Assembly: GCA_902515745.1 (NCBI GenBank) | Contig: CABXWB010000002.1 | Location: 168,579-232,578 of the forward strand | Source of the DNA: an uncultured Alphaproteobacteria bacterium | GTDB taxonomy: Bacteria; Pseudomonadota; Alphaproteobacteria; HIMB59; GCA-002718135 | DNA: 64,000 nt | Direction of reading: 5' to 3' | Shown here: positions 19,894-29,111 of the stretch, one piece after another | Layout of the letters: each line of letters opens with the position of its first letter | Numbering within the stretch: the first letter of the stretch is position 1 | Notes under the pieces: generated by a model | The model's database searches: none | What the model saw: only the letters and a program-made list of their open reading frames with translations | Told to the model about the DNA's origin: nothing | Position numbers and translations under genes: made by a program

Positions 19894-21801
19894 TTAGTTA
19901 GCAGGAGCAGGAGCAGAACCACCTGTTTTTGGAACAGAAGGTGAAGTTTTTGGCGGTTTATTATTATCAATATCGTTGCCAAACTCATCTCTAGAAGGCT
20001 TTATACCATTTAGTAAATCATTAATTTCAGCACCTGTGAGTGTCTCATATTCAAGAAGACCTTTAGCTATTATGTGTAGTTGGTCAACATTATCTGTAAT
20101 AATTTTTCGCGCCTTTGACTTGGCTTCTTCAACTAATCTCTTAACTTCTGCATCAATAATTTTTGCTGTATCGTCTGAGACATTTTTAGATTGTGCTACA
20201 GAGTGACCTAAGAAGACTTCCTCTTGATTATTTGAGTATCTAATGAAACCTAGTTTTTTACTAAAGCCAAATTCTGTTATCATTTTTCTTGCTAGATCTG
20301 TTGCCTGTTGGATGTCTCCAACAGCACCAGTAGCGACCTTATCTTCTCCAAAAATAATTTCCTCTGATATTCTAGCTGCAACGATAGTAACCAATCTAGC
20401 TTCTAACTCATCTTTTCTTTGATGAATTTTATCCTTTTCTGGAAGAGACATAACATATCCTAGAGCTCTTCCTGTGGGGATGATTGAGCTTTTGTAAATT
20501 GGTTCGGCTTCTTTAGAGTGAATATTAGCAAGTGCATGACCTGCTTCATGATATGCTGTAATCTCTTTATCTTGTTGTGTCATTACCATTGATCTTCTTT
20601 CAGCTCCTAGCATTACTTTATCTTTGGCGTACTCAAAATCCTCAAGAGTTACCATTCTTTTATTTTTTCTCGCAGCCATTAAAGCAGCCTCATTTACTAA
20701 GTTTGCTAAATCAGCGCCTGAAAAACCAGGGGTACCTCTAGCTATTATCCTTGAATCAAATTTAGGTGATACCTTTATCTTTTTTATATGAACTTTTAAA
20801 ATTTTATCTCTGCCTAATATATCTGGATTTGAAACAGTTACCTGCCTGTCAAATCTACCTGGCCTTAGCAAAGCAGGATCTAAAACATCAGGTCTGTTAG
20901 TTGCAGCAACAATAATTACACCTGCATTAGCTTCAAAACCGTCCATTTCGACGAGAAGCTGGTTAAGTGTCTGTTCTCTTTCATCATTACCACCGCCAAG
21001 ACCGGCACCTCTATGACGACCAACTGCATCAATCTCATCAATAAAAATTATACAAGGTGCATTTTTCTTACCTTGTTCAAACATATCCCTAACTCTACTT
21101 GCTCCTACACCAACAAACATTTCAACAAAATCAGAACCAGATATAGAAAAGAATGGAACATTTGCTTCACCGGCGATTGCTCTTGCAAGCAATGTTTTTC
21201 CTGTACCTGGAGGCCCTACTAGAAGCGCTCCTCTTGGTATCTTACCACCTAGTCTTGAAAACTTTGATGGATCTTTTAAAAATTCAACTACTTCTTCAAG
21301 CTCTTGTTTAGCTTCATCTATACCAGCTACATCATCAAATGTAACTTTACCAACAGCTTCATTTAATAATTTAGCTTTAGATTTACCAAAGCCCATGGCT
21401 TTTCCACCACCGCCTTGCATCTGGCGCATAAAGAAAATCCAAACTCCAATTAATAGAAGCATTGGAAACCAAGACAATAATACACTTAAAAGTGGATGCA
21501 TTGATCTCTCAGAGGGCTCTGCAGTTATTTTAACTCCATTTTCATTAAGTTTGTCAACTAAGTTAGGATAGTTTGGTGCATACGTATTGAATGATCTTCC
21601 ATCATCTAGAAATCCTGTAACCATATTACCACTTATGTTTACTTCAGAAACGTTACCATTTTCAGTGGCAGCTATGAAGTCAGAAAAGGAGATCTTTGAT
21701 GTATTTCTATTATTTGAGCTTCCTTGAAATAGATTAAACAATACAATTAAAAGGAGTCCAATAATTATCCAAAGAACAACATTTTTACTTATGTTTTTCA
21801 T
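19894..21801 (-). CDS. ftsH: ATP-dependent zinc metalloprotease FtsH
   Basis: 635 residues from ATG 21801; an in-frame ATG at 21837 would add 12 residues with no family support. Two transmembrane helices (about 9-25 and 103-124) flank a periplasmic domain. The AAA+ domain has Walker A GPPGTGKT at 196-203 and Walker B IIFIDEID at 251-258, and the protease domain has the zinc motif HEAGH at 418-422. FtsH degrades membrane proteins and regulators such as RpoH. The C-terminus is rich in Pro, Lys and Ser. The gene follows tilS by 51 bases. Confidence 0.97.
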   Translation of the reverse strand: MKNISKNVVLWIIIGLLLIVLFNLFQGSSNNRNTSKISFSDFIAATENGNVSEVNISGNMVTGFLDDGRSFNTYAPNYPNLVDKLNENGVKITAEPSERSMHPLLSVLLSWFPMLLLIGVWIFFMRQMQGGGGKAMGFGKSKAKLLNEAVGKVTFDDVAGIDEAKQELEEVVEFLKDPSKFSRLGGKIPRGALLVGPPGTGKTLLARAIAGEANVPFFSISGSDFVEMFVGVGASRVRDMFEQGKKNAPCIIFIDEIDAVGRHRGAGLGGGNDEREQTLNQLLVEMDGFEANAGVIIVAATNRPDVLDPALLRPGRFDRQVTVSNPDILGRDKILKVHIKKIKVSPKFDSRIIARGTPGFSGADLANLVNEAALMAARKNKRMVTLEDFEYAKDKVMLGAERRSMVMTQQDKEITAYHEAGHALANIHSKEAEPIYKSSIIPTGRALGYVMSLPEKDKIHQRKDELEARLVTIVAARISEEIIFGEDKVATGAVGDIQQATDLARKMITEFGFSKKLGFIRYSNNQEEVFLGHSVAQSKNVSDDTAKIIDAEVKRLVEEAKSKARKIITDNVDQLHIIAKGLLEYETLTGAEINDLLNGIKPSRDEFGNDIDNNKPPKTSPSVPKTGGSAPAPAN

Positions 21802-21852
21802 TATTATATTACATAGGAATTTATTATAAAAACACAATAGTTTTGTAGAAAA

Positions 21853-22824
21853 TTAAACAGATTTTCTTGAAAAGGTAAGAAAATCATCATTTTTTTTAAC
21901 AATCATACCCTTAAGATTAAAATTATTAAAATTTAATTTCTTCATTTCAATTATTAAGATTCTTGTTTTTTTCGATCGGGGAGCGTTAGATTCATAAAAT
22001 AAAAATTGATATATTCTTCGTATAATATTTTCAGAAATAATTTCATTTAAATTTTTTATATTATCAAGGCCGACAACAATTTTGTTACTGTCAACATGAA
22101 TCATATTTTTAAGAAGTATCTCAAATATTATTTGAATGAAATATGGTGAATAAAAAAGTGTATTCTCAAAATCTTTATTTATTTCTTTAATTATTTTTTG
22201 GTCAGATTTTTTAAGAAAATTTCTTATTGAAGGACGAGTATAATCTAAATCAAAATTTGATGGATCATTAATATATTCTATTTTATTTTTCTTATTATAT
22301 TCTAATAATTTATCTTTAGAAAAATTTAAAAGTGGTCTTATTATAAAAACTTTGTTGTAAAGTGACATTTCAGACATTGATTTTAGACCATAAAAGTCAC
22401 TGCCAGCGATCTTTCTATTCAAAAAAGTTTCTAAATTATCGTCTTTGTGGTGAGCAACAAATAGATGCAAAATATTATTTTGAATACAAAATTTTGTAAG
22501 TAAATTATAACGGTTATTTCTAGCTTCATTCATATTTTTCTTAGTCACATTATCTTTATCTACAGTTAGGATTTGAGAGTTGATGTTGTTTTTATCCAAA
22601 TAGGCAGAAATATATTTTGCTTCTTCTTTTGAATTTTTTCTAATACGATGATTTACAATTAAAGCAATCAGGTTCCCTTTTTTGTATTTTATAAAAGAAT
22701 TAACAAGGAATAATAATGACATACTATCTGGACCACCAGAAACTGCTACAGCAACCAAAGGGTTTTTCTCAAAAGTGTATTTTTTTTCTATGATTTTAAT
22801 GAATTCTTTATTTGTAAGCTTCAT
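21853..22824 (-). CDS. tilS: tRNA(Ile)-lysidine synthase
   Basis: 323 residues, a compact form lacking the larger C-terminal domains of E. coli TilS. The N-type ATP pyrophosphatase loop VAVSGGPDSMSLLFL lies at about residues 25-39, followed by LIVNHRIRKNSKEEA, HLFVAHHKDDNLETFLNR and the IRPLLNFSKDKLLEY block. It attaches lysine to C34 of a tRNA(Ile), making it read AUA, a codon expected to be common in this AT-rich genome. Its ATG overlaps the cpoB stop (ATGA), in the standard pal-cpoB-tilS-ftsH order. Confidence 0.93.
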   Translation of the reverse strand: MKLTNKEFIKIIEKKYTFEKNPLVAVAVSGGPDSMSLLFLVNSFIKYKKGNLIALIVNHRIRKNSKEEAKYISAYLDKNNINSQILTVDKDNVTKKNMNEARNNRYNLLTKFCIQNNILHLFVAHHKDDNLETFLNRKIAGSDFYGLKSMSEMSLYNKVFIIRPLLNFSKDKLLEYNKKNKIEYINDPSNFDLDYTRPSIRNFLKKSDQKIIKEINKDFENTLFYSPYFIQIIFEILLKNMIHVDSNKIVVGLDNIKNLNEIISENIIRRIYQFLFYESNAPRSKKTRILIIEMKKLNFNNFNLKGMIVKKNDDFLTFSRKSV

Positions 22825-23738
22825 TCATTATTTTCTAAGCAATTATACTCTACAATTTGTTTTTTGGTTTGAGGAATTATTTTATTTTTAGGAAAATCTA
22901 TAATTAGTTTTTCCATAGTTTTACAAGCTTCATTAGTTTTTTCAACTTGGTATAATGATTGAGAAAGTTTAAAGAGCATTTCTGCAGCTTTAATACTGTC
23001 TGGGAATTTTTGGAAGCCTTCTGCAAATATAAGTGCTGCCTCCCTATAATTTTTTTCTAGAATATATAATTCTCCAAGCCAATAATGTGCTGAACCCGAT
23101 AATTGATTTTGAGGATTATCTAAAATAAACTGTTCAAATGAAGTTTTAGCATCCTGCCATTTTTTATCTCTTATATTATCAAACGCTACCTGGAATTGAT
23201 CTTCAGGTGATAAAATCTCTTCTTTTTCATTAGAATTTACCTCCTGGTCTTCAGATATAACTTCTTCATTTGTATCATTTGTGTTTTTTGAAATATTTAA
23301 TGTTCCAAGTGTATTTTCTGTTTCATTATCACTTAAAGTATTGCTTTTAACTTCAGAACTGTCTTGTAAAGCTTCATCAGTATTTACTTCAACATTATTT
23401 AAAGGAACTGATTGGAAATTATTAATAACTAATTCTAAATTTTCTAATTTATTAAAGATATCGTCTAATTGAAAATACAATTCTTCTAAATTAGAAGTTA
23501 AATTTTTTATATCATTTTCAATGTCATATATTCGCAAATCGATAGCGGAAAGATTTTTAACGAAATCATTATTTGTTCCATTTGATTGATTCAGTGAATT
23601 TGAAAATACTTCTTTGGAAAGATCTGAGACTTCTCTTTGTAATCTTTCTAATTGTTGGGAGATAGTTAGATCACTTTCATTAGAAAGAGAATTGCTTGAA
23701 AAAAATAGAATTAAAACTGTGAGTATGTATTTAACCAT
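22821..23738 (-). CDS. cpoB: Cell division coordinator CpoB / YbgF (Tol-Pal accessory)
   Basis: 305 residues. A signal peptide (residues about 1-20) is followed by a coiled-coil segment (about 25-105, LTISQQLERLQREVSDLSKEV), an acidic Asn/Ser-rich linker, and a C-terminal domain of TPR-like repeats (about 185-300; AHYWLGELYILEKNYREAAL and AEMLFKLSQSLYQV). CpoB acts in the periplasm, linking Tol function to septal peptidoglycan synthesis. It lies downstream of pal, separated by a strong hairpin, so its expression may be lower than that of pal. Confidence 0.9.
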   Translation of the reverse strand: MVKYILTVLILFFSSNSLSNESDLTISQQLERLQREVSDLSKEVFSNSLNQSNGTNNDFVKNLSAIDLRIYDIENDIKNLTSNLEELYFQLDDIFNKLENLELVINNFQSVPLNNVEVNTDEALQDSSEVKSNTLSDNETENTLGTLNISKNTNDTNEEVISEDQEVNSNEKEEILSPEDQFQVAFDNIRDKKWQDAKTSFEQFILDNPQNQLSGSAHYWLGELYILEKNYREAALIFAEGFQKFPDSIKAAEMLFKLSQSLYQVEKTNEACKTMEKLIIDFPKNKIIPQTKKQIVEYNCLENNE

Positions 23739-23762
23739 TAACTGATTTTAATTTCTAATTGA

Positions 23763-23796
23763 GATAAAAATGTGGCGCTATATTTCTATAGCGCCA
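23763..23796 (-). terminator. Hairpin terminator or attenuator between pal and cpoB
   Basis: A perfect ten-base stem (TGGCGCTATA at 23773-23782 and TATAGCGCCA at 23787-23796) closes a four-base loop. Read on the minus strand it follows the pal stop by about 20 bases and is followed by CATTTTTATC, a short U-run. Its G+C-rich stem stands out sharply from the AT-rich surroundings. It most likely ends part of the transcription after pal or stabilises the 3' end of the pal message. Confidence 0.75.
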
Positions 23797-23815
23797 AAGT
23801 ATTAAGGAATAATAA

Positions 23816-24337
23816 CTAATTAACTAAAGTTACTGATCTTCTGTTTTGAGCCCATGCTCCATCGTTTGATCCGACAACAGCAGGTCTTTCTTTACCATAA
23901 CTAATAGTTGAAACTCTATCAGGATTTATTCCTAATCCTATAAGATAATTTTTAACAGCCTGAGCTCTTTTTTCACCAAGAGCTAAATTGTACTCCCTAG
24001 TTCCTCTTTCATCGCAGTGTCCTTCAATTGTGACAGAAACATCGCTATTCTGCTTAAGCCATGCAACTTGATCTTGAAGTAACTCAAGAGCGTCAGAGTC
24101 TAAATCTGAACTATCATATCCAAAAAATACTCTGTCACCAACATTAACAATTAAGTCTTCCTGTGAACCAGAAACTATTCCACTTCCTGCAGTTTCAGTA
24201 ATTGTTCCTTCAGAAGAAACATCACTTCCAGAACTACTTGATCCTGAACCAGAAGAGTCAGCTGAGTCTTTTGGTGTCGTTGCACAAGCTGCAACAAACA
24301 AAACCATAAATATAGAGATAAAAAACTTGTAAAACAT
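23816..24337 (-). CDS. pal: Peptidoglycan-associated lipoprotein Pal
   Basis: 173 residues. A lipoprotein signal ends in the lipobox VLFVAAC (Cys18), then a Ser/Gly-rich linker, then an OmpA-C domain (about 65-172) with FFGYDSSDLD, TIEGHCDERGTREYNLALGE and the ending WAQNRRSVTLV. Pal anchors the outer membrane to peptidoglycan and is moved by TolB/TolA. AGGGAG upstream of the ATG is a good ribosome-binding site. A 101-base gap separates it from tolB, and the hairpin at 23773-23796 lies downstream. Confidence 0.96.
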   Translation of the reverse strand: MFYKFFISIFMVLFVAACATTPKDSADSSGSGSSSSGSDVSSEGTITETAGSGIVSGSQEDLIVNVGDRVFFGYDSSDLDSDALELLQDQVAWLKQNSDVSVTIEGHCDERGTREYNLALGEKRAQAVKNYLIGLGINPDRVSTISYGKERPAVVGSNDGAWAQNRRSVTLVN

Positions 24338-24438
24338 AAAAAATTGCTCCCTTAATACTTTAAGTAGATATACTAAATTACAACCAGTTCCTTAACATTT
24401 TTTTTAAAATTTCGTATATTTTTTTGTATTATATTGAA

Positions 24439-25755
24439 TTAATGCATCAAAGGAGACCAAGCTGGGTCAGACCCTCCTAAGGGAGTTATTATTTTTCTTT
24501 CATTAAAACCAGTCAAATCAATAGAATATAGACTGGATTCACCACCTGATCCATCCTCAGCAGTTCTCTCTTCTTTAAAATACATCAAAAATCTACCATT
24601 AGGTGCCCATGTTGGTCCCTCAACATGGAATGATTTTGCAATCATTCTTTCATTTGAACCGTTAACTTCCATAACACCTATATAAAATTGCCCTCCCTCT
24701 TGTTTAGTGAATGCTATCATATCACCTCTCGGTGACCAGACAGGTGTGTAGTAACTTCCGGCTTCCCTGCTAATTCTTTTTATATTTTTTCCATTATTAT
24801 CACTGACATATAAATGTCTTCTTCCACTTCTATCTGAATTAAAAACTATTTTTTTTCCATCTGGTGAAAAACTAGCAGAAACATCTATTGAAGAATTATT
24901 AGTAACTCTTTTTGAAATTCTTGTTTTAAGATCAAGAATATAAATTTCAGAGTTACCAATTTCTGGATCAGTATAAGACATGACAATTTGATTACCATCA
25001 GGTGAAAAACGAGGGGCAAATGTCATTCCAGGAAATTCACCTACTATTTCTTGTTTACCAGTTTCGATATCGAAAATGTAAACACGTGGATTATTTCTAT
25101 TTATATACGACATGTAAGTAATTTTTTGTGAATTAGGAGAGAACCTTGGAGTTAAAACTAGATATGATCCGTCTGTTAAAAAACGATGGTTTGATTGATC
25201 TTGATCCATGATTGCTAATCTTTTTTGTTTATTTTCTTTTGGTCCTGTCTCAGCAACATAAACTATTCTTGTATCAAAGTAACCACCTTCACCTGTTATA
25301 TTTTTAAAAATAGAATCTGAGATAATATGAGCGACTCTTCGCCAATTTTTTTCATTAGTCTGATATTTTTTTCCCACAATTTGTTTTTGTTGAAACACAT
25401 CATACAATCTAAATTCGACAGATATTTTTCCATTATTAGATGAAATTTTTCCAGAAACTAAATGTTGAGCTTTTATTAATTTCCAATCTTCAAATCTTGG
25501 CTTGTTTGCCAATGACTCATTATCTTGGATAAATGACCTTTTATCAATAGGTAAAAAAAGCCCAGATCTTTCTAAGTTATCAGAAATTACAGTTGAAATA
25601 TTTTTACCTACTTTTGTTAATTGTGTATTTTTTGAATATAACTCTGTAACAGCAATTGGAGTTGGTTTCACACTACCTTGTGTTAGAGTCACTTCTAATG
25701 AATAGACTTTAAAACTAGAAAATAAAAAAAAGGTTATTAAGAAAACTTTTTTCAT
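24439..25755 (-). CDS. tolB: Tol-Pal system periplasmic protein TolB
   Basis: 438 residues from the ATG at 25755, which overlaps the tolA stop by one base (TGATG) and is preceded by AAGGGG; a TTG one codon earlier is less likely. A signal peptide (about residues 1-19) is followed by an N-terminal alpha/beta domain and a six-bladed propeller with repeated blade signatures such as PRFSPNSQKITYMSY, PRFSPDGNQIVMSY, ASFSPDGKKIVFNSDRSG and PVWSPRGDMIAFTKQ. TolB binds Pal and the outer-membrane side of the Tol complex. Confidence 0.97.
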   Translation of the reverse strand: MKKVFLITFFLFSSFKVYSLEVTLTQGSVKPTPIAVTELYSKNTQLTKVGKNISTVISDNLERSGLFLPIDKRSFIQDNESLANKPRFEDWKLIKAQHLVSGKISSNNGKISVEFRLYDVFQQKQIVGKKYQTNEKNWRRVAHIISDSIFKNITGEGGYFDTRIVYVAETGPKENKQKRLAIMDQDQSNHRFLTDGSYLVLTPRFSPNSQKITYMSYINRNNPRVYIFDIETGKQEIVGEFPGMTFAPRFSPDGNQIVMSYTDPEIGNSEIYILDLKTRISKRVTNNSSIDVSASFSPDGKKIVFNSDRSGRRHLYVSDNNGKNIKRISREAGSYYTPVWSPRGDMIAFTKQEGGQFYIGVMEVNGSNERMIAKSFHVEGPTWAPNGRFLMYFKEERTAEDGSGGESSLYSIDLTGFNERKIITPLGGSDPAWSPLMH

Positions 25756-26825
25756 CAATACCCCTTCATAATACTATAATCAAAAGTAATTGTAAGATTT
25801 TTCCATAGATTATATTTATCTTTTGGAAGTTTTAACGGAGTACATTCTGGGTTTAAGAGAGTTCTCATTGCGCTATCAGTAATTGGTCCATAAAAGGGAT
25901 TAGTTTTAGATATATTTGTGTCAACAATGCGGATACTATTTGGTGAAACCTTCATATTTTGCAATACTTTTGCTGAAATTGTTACTTTATCTCCTCTTTG
26001 TATAACTGCACCAGCTGGAGCATTCCAACAAGAAGATAATTGCTGCCTCAACATGTCTATTTCAGATATTGATAGCATTACATTGTCATCAGTATCATCT
26101 GTACTTTTATTATCAACTTCTTCAACCTCTTCCTTAACCTCATTTTGAACCATATTTGTTTTTTCATTTCTTAAATCTTTAAGCATTGATGCTATGCTAA
26201 AATCTTTTTTAGGTTTCGGCTTTGGTTTAGATACGGCTTTATCACTTTCCAACTTTGGTTTATCCTTTATGTTTGTTTCAACATCTAAATCTGATTTAAC
26301 ATTTTGATTATTTATATTTTTTGGCTTTGGTTTGAGTTTTGGTTTAATTATATCAGTTTTAATTGTTTCTATTTTTTTCTTAACCTCCAAAATTTCCTTT
26401 TCTTTGATAACTACTTTTTTTGTTTCCTTAACTTCTAAATTTGGAGTTTGTTTCATTTCCAAAACTGGTTGATTTGGATTAGTTTTTTCTTCAATTTCAT
26501 TTTTATTTATTTCAACATTTTTTTTTACTTCTAATTGATCTGATGAATTAAATTTTTTTTGCTTAGTAATTGTTTCACTATTTTTATTTTCTGGTTTTTC
26601 AGTATCAGATTTTTTCAAATTTGTATTTTCATCAACATTAAGTATTTCAATAGGTATGACGGTTGGAACATAAATTTCTTTTTGAGAAAAAAAATTTGGC
26701 AAACCAACCATAAATAAGAGGATAATTAAATGTATTAGTGTTGAAAAAATAACTCCAGATATTTTAGGGTTTAAGTTTTCAAAAAAATTTATTATTTTTA
26801 AACTATTATAGCCTATGCGATCCAT
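25755..26825 (-). CDS. tolA: Tol-Pal system protein TolA
   Basis: 356 residues. A single transmembrane helix (about residues 22-44, GVIFSTLIHLIILLFMVGLP) anchors a long Lys/Glu/Pro-rich periplasmic region (about 60-240) and a small C-terminal domain (about 245-356) with LRQQLSSCWNAPAG and the paired Cys near CWNAP and NPECTPL. This layout and its position between tolR and tolB identify TolA, which connects the TolQR motor to Pal. The linker is strongly biased to Lys codons, in keeping with the genome's base composition. Confidence 0.9.
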   Translation of the reverse strand: MDRIGYNSLKIINFFENLNPKISGVIFSTLIHLIILLFMVGLPNFFSQKEIYVPTVIPIEILNVDENTNLKKSDTEKPENKNSETITKQKKFNSSDQLEVKKNVEINKNEIEEKTNPNQPVLEMKQTPNLEVKETKKVVIKEKEILEVKKKIETIKTDIIKPKLKPKPKNINNQNVKSDLDVETNIKDKPKLESDKAVSKPKPKPKKDFSIASMLKDLRNEKTNMVQNEVKEEVEEVDNKSTDDTDDNVMLSISEIDMLRQQLSSCWNAPAGAVIQRGDKVTISAKVLQNMKVSPNSIRIVDTNISKTNPFYGPITDSAMRTLLNPECTPLKLPKDKYNLWKNLTITFDYSIMKGY

Positions 26826-27254
26826 TTATTGCTCAAGATTTTGAGTAATTAATGCAACTTTAATATATCCTGCTGAATTTATTATGGACATAATTTCCAT
26901 AATCCTTCCATAAGCAACTACTCTATCACCTCTGATATAGATCCTTGCTTCAGTATTTTGTTCAGTAATAGCGTTTAGTCGAGGTATCAAATTTTCTACT
27001 TCAACATTTGATTCTCCAATGTAGACTTCTCCGTCTAACTTAACGGTTATCTCAATTGGATCTTTTATATCAGTTAATGCAGTAGCTTTAACCTTTGGTA
27101 AATCAACTTTAATTCCAACAGTTAGAAGAGGTGCGGTGACCATAAAAACAATTAGTAAAACAAGCATAACATCCACAAAAGGTGTAACGTTAATTTCACT
27201 CATTTGAGTGTACCTTTGCTTTTTTCGTTTGTTTAAATTATTTGAGGTAATCAA
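26826..27254 (-). CDS. tolR: Tol-Pal system protein TolR
   Basis: 142 residues from a TTG at 27254 two bases after the tolQ stop; an ATG at 27203 (125 residues) would begin directly at MSEINVTPFVDV. The longer form keeps a basic cytoplasmic tail (NKRKKQRYTQ) that alphaproteobacterial TolR proteins usually have. One transmembrane helix with the proton-path Asp in TPFVDVMLVLLIVFMVTAP is followed by a periplasmic ExbD-like domain. It forms the proton-driven motor with TolQ. Confidence 0.94.
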   Translation of the reverse strand: MITSNNLNKRKKQRYTQMSEINVTPFVDVMLVLLIVFMVTAPLLTVGIKVDLPKVKATALTDIKDPIEITVKLDGEVYIGESNVEVENLIPRLNAITEQNTEARIYIRGDRVVAYGRIMEIMSIINSAGYIKVALITQNLEQ

Positions 27255-27255
27255 T

Positions 27256-27969
27256 TTATTTTTTCTCTAATTGTCTAAAAAAAATTGTTGAGAATTCATC
27301 CATAAATGTTTCCAGAGATATAAAATATTTAGATAAGTCGTTTGAAATTTTATTGTAGGCAACTACAGCAGGTATAGCCACAAAAAGACCTAATGCAGTT
27401 GCAAAAAGGGCCTCAGCAATTCCTGGTGCAACTACTGCTAAATTTGTATTTTGAGCTATTGCAATAGATTTAAAACTATTCATTATACCCCAGACTGTTC
27501 CAAATAACCCAATAAAAGGTGCAGTTGATCCAGCGGTTGCGAGGAATGTTAAATTTCTTTCAACATTTTCACTTTCTTTATTAAAAACAACTGTCATTGA
27601 TCTCATCATTCTATCTTTTAAAGAATTAATATCAGATGTATCATTTTCAAACTGAGTTTTACTTTTTTTCCACTCTAAAATTGCAGCACAAAATAATTTT
27701 GATTTTGGATCTGTCTGATTAAAGTTTAAAGTTTCATATAAATCTTCAAATGAATTTCCAGACCAAAAAATATCTTCAAATTCTTTTTCAAGTTTTTTTA
27801 ATTGTCTAATTCTTAAAATTTTTGAAATTATTACATTCCAAGAATAAAGAGAGGCTAGGATTAAAATTATAATTACAGATTTAACAACAAGGTCAGCTTG
27901 CATAAATAACGCAAGCATTGAAAAATCTGGAGCTTCTGTCGATAAATTGGTACTATTTATATCTGCCAT
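27256..27969 (-). CDS. tolQ: Tol-Pal system protein TolQ
   Basis: 237 residues with three transmembrane segments (about 26-46, 143-165 and 178-200). The MotA/TolQ/ExbB signature LATAGSTAPFIGLFGTVWGI is followed by ALFATALGLFVAIPAVVAYN. It is the first Tol gene and lies five bases after the small PD-(D/E)XK nuclease-like gene; ybgC, which often precedes tolQ, is not present. Confidence 0.96.
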   Translation of the reverse strand: MADINSTNLSTEAPDFSMLALFMQADLVVKSVIIILILASLYSWNVIISKILRIRQLKKLEKEFEDIFWSGNSFEDLYETLNFNQTDPKSKLFCAAILEWKKSKTQFENDTSDINSLKDRMMRSMTVVFNKESENVERNLTFLATAGSTAPFIGLFGTVWGIMNSFKSIAIAQNTNLAVVAPGIAEALFATALGLFVAIPAVVAYNKISNDLSKYFISLETFMDEFSTIFFRQLEKK

Positions 27970-27974
27970 AACAA

Positions 27975-28268
27975 TTATTTTTTAATTTTTTCAAGATCAC
28001 TACTATGAACCATAACCCAAAAACCTGGTCTATTTTTTTCACATAATGCTATTACTGGTGTCTTGCCCTCTTCTTTGGCAAGCTTTGCAGTATCATCCCA
28101 TAAACTAATTGCTGTATGCTTTGCTCTTAATTTACATTCTATAAATAAATCTTCATGAATAACATCAGCTCTTGTTACTTTACCATTACCTCCACTCAAA
28201 GGTGTCCTTTTCCCATTGAAATAATTTGCAACATCTCTTTCTCTTTTTTTCCAGGCTTTATCAGGCAT
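27975..28268 (-). CDS. Small PD-(D/E)XK nuclease-like protein, phage-type Holliday junction resolvase candidate
   Basis: 97 residues. The residues Glu10, Asp35, Glu44 and Lys46 (D-x8-E-x-K, in TRADVIHEDLFIECK) form a PD-(D/E)XK active-site pattern, preceded by KRTPLSGGNGKVTRAD and followed by SLWDDTAKLAKEEGKTPVIA. Similar very small proteins occur in phages and are annotated as putative resolvases or endonucleases, as I recall. AAAGGA lies before the ATG at 28268. The gene sits between yebC and tolQ, where proteobacteria commonly carry ruvC-ruvA-ruvB. A role in branch resolution is inference; other nuclease roles are possible. Confidence 0.68.
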   Translation of the reverse strand: MPDKAWKKRERDVANYFNGKRTPLSGGNGKVTRADVIHEDLFIECKLRAKHTAISLWDDTAKLAKEEGKTPVIALCEKNRPGFWVMVHSSDLEKIKK

Positions 28269-28282
28269 CTATATTCCTTTCA

Positions 28283-29032
28283 TTAGGCTGTGAGTGAAGA
28301 CAATACATTGTCATCAACTTCAAAATTTGATGATACAACTTGAACGTCGTCATTGTCTTCTAAAACTTCAAGTAATTTAAATAATTTGTCTGCTGTATCT
28401 TTTCCAATATTTATATTATTTTTACTTTTCCAGATTAAATTTGCAGAGTTAGTCTGACCATACTGTTTAATTAATTTATCATTAAGTTCATGCAAATTAT
28501 TTTGATCACAGTATATTGAATATTCAGTATCATTAATTTCATAATCTTCACTATTATTTTCAATAAGAAATTCTAGAAGCTGATCTTCTTTTACTAAGTT
28601 TTTATCAAGAGTGATATTTCCAAATCTATCAAAACCAAAACTAACACTACCTGTTTCACCCAAATTACCCCCATGTTTGCTAAAAGATGATCTAATCTCT
28701 GCAGCTGTTCTATTTTTATTATTTGTAAGAGCCTCAACTATTATTGCAACACCTTCAGGTCCATACCCCTCATATCTTACTTCTTCATAATTACTATCAG
28801 GGTCATTCCCTTGACCTTTTTTAATTGCTCTCTCAATATTATCTTTTGGCATATTTAAAGACTTGGCTGAAGCAATTGCAGATCTTAATCTAATATTACT
28901 TTCAATATCTTCACCACCGACTTTAACTGCAACAGATATTTCTCTTCCAAGTCTTGAAAATACCTTTGCTCTTTTTTTATCTTGAGCACCTTTTCGATGC
29001 ATAATATTCTTAAACTTGGAGTGTCCTGCCAT
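28283..29032 (-). CDS. YebC/PmpR family DNA-binding regulatory protein
   Basis: 249 residues, full length. It opens with the invariant MAGHSKFKNIMHRKGAQDKK and continues with AVKVGGEDIESNIRLR, NMPKDNIERAIKKGQG and YEGYGPEGVAIIVEALT. Family members act as transcriptional regulators, and recent work on relatives ties the family to relief of ribosome stalling; which applies here is unknown. It precedes the small nuclease-like gene and tolQ in the same direction with a 14-base gap. Confidence 0.95.
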   Translation of the reverse strand: MAGHSKFKNIMHRKGAQDKKRAKVFSRLGREISVAVKVGGEDIESNIRLRSAIASAKSLNMPKDNIERAIKKGQGNDPDSNYEEVRYEGYGPEGVAIIVEALTNNKNRTAAEIRSSFSKHGGNLGETGSVSFGFDRFGNITLDKNLVKEDQLLEFLIENNSEDYEINDTEYSIYCDQNNLHELNDKLIKQYGQTNSANLIWKSKNNINIGKDTADKLFKLLEVLEDNDDVQVVSSNFEVDDNVLSSLTA

Positions 29033-29080
29033 TTCGAGTAGATTTATAAATATTTTATCCGATGTTAGTAAAGATATAAA

Positions 29081-29104
29081 ATATTAGATAAATGTGTCTA
29101 ATAT
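29081..29104 (-). terminator. Weak hairpin downstream of ymdB
   Basis: ATATTAGA (29081-29088) and TCTAATAT (29097-29104) form a perfect eight-base stem with an eight-base loop, just beyond the ymdB stop on the minus strand, followed by TTTTATATC. The stem is mostly A-U, so termination would be inefficient. It lies in the 79-base gap before yebC. Confidence 0.35.
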
Positions 29105-29111
29105 ATGTAAA

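Noticed and set aside
21802..21837. Twelve-residue longer FtsH start
   Set aside because: The added residues have no family support, and [10 protein letters not shown] matches a normal FtsH beginning.
24387..24391. GGAAC on the minus strand upstream of pal, resembling a sigma-EcfG -35
   Set aside because: The matching GTT -10 element is missing at 16-17 bases, and pal is a constitutive gene.
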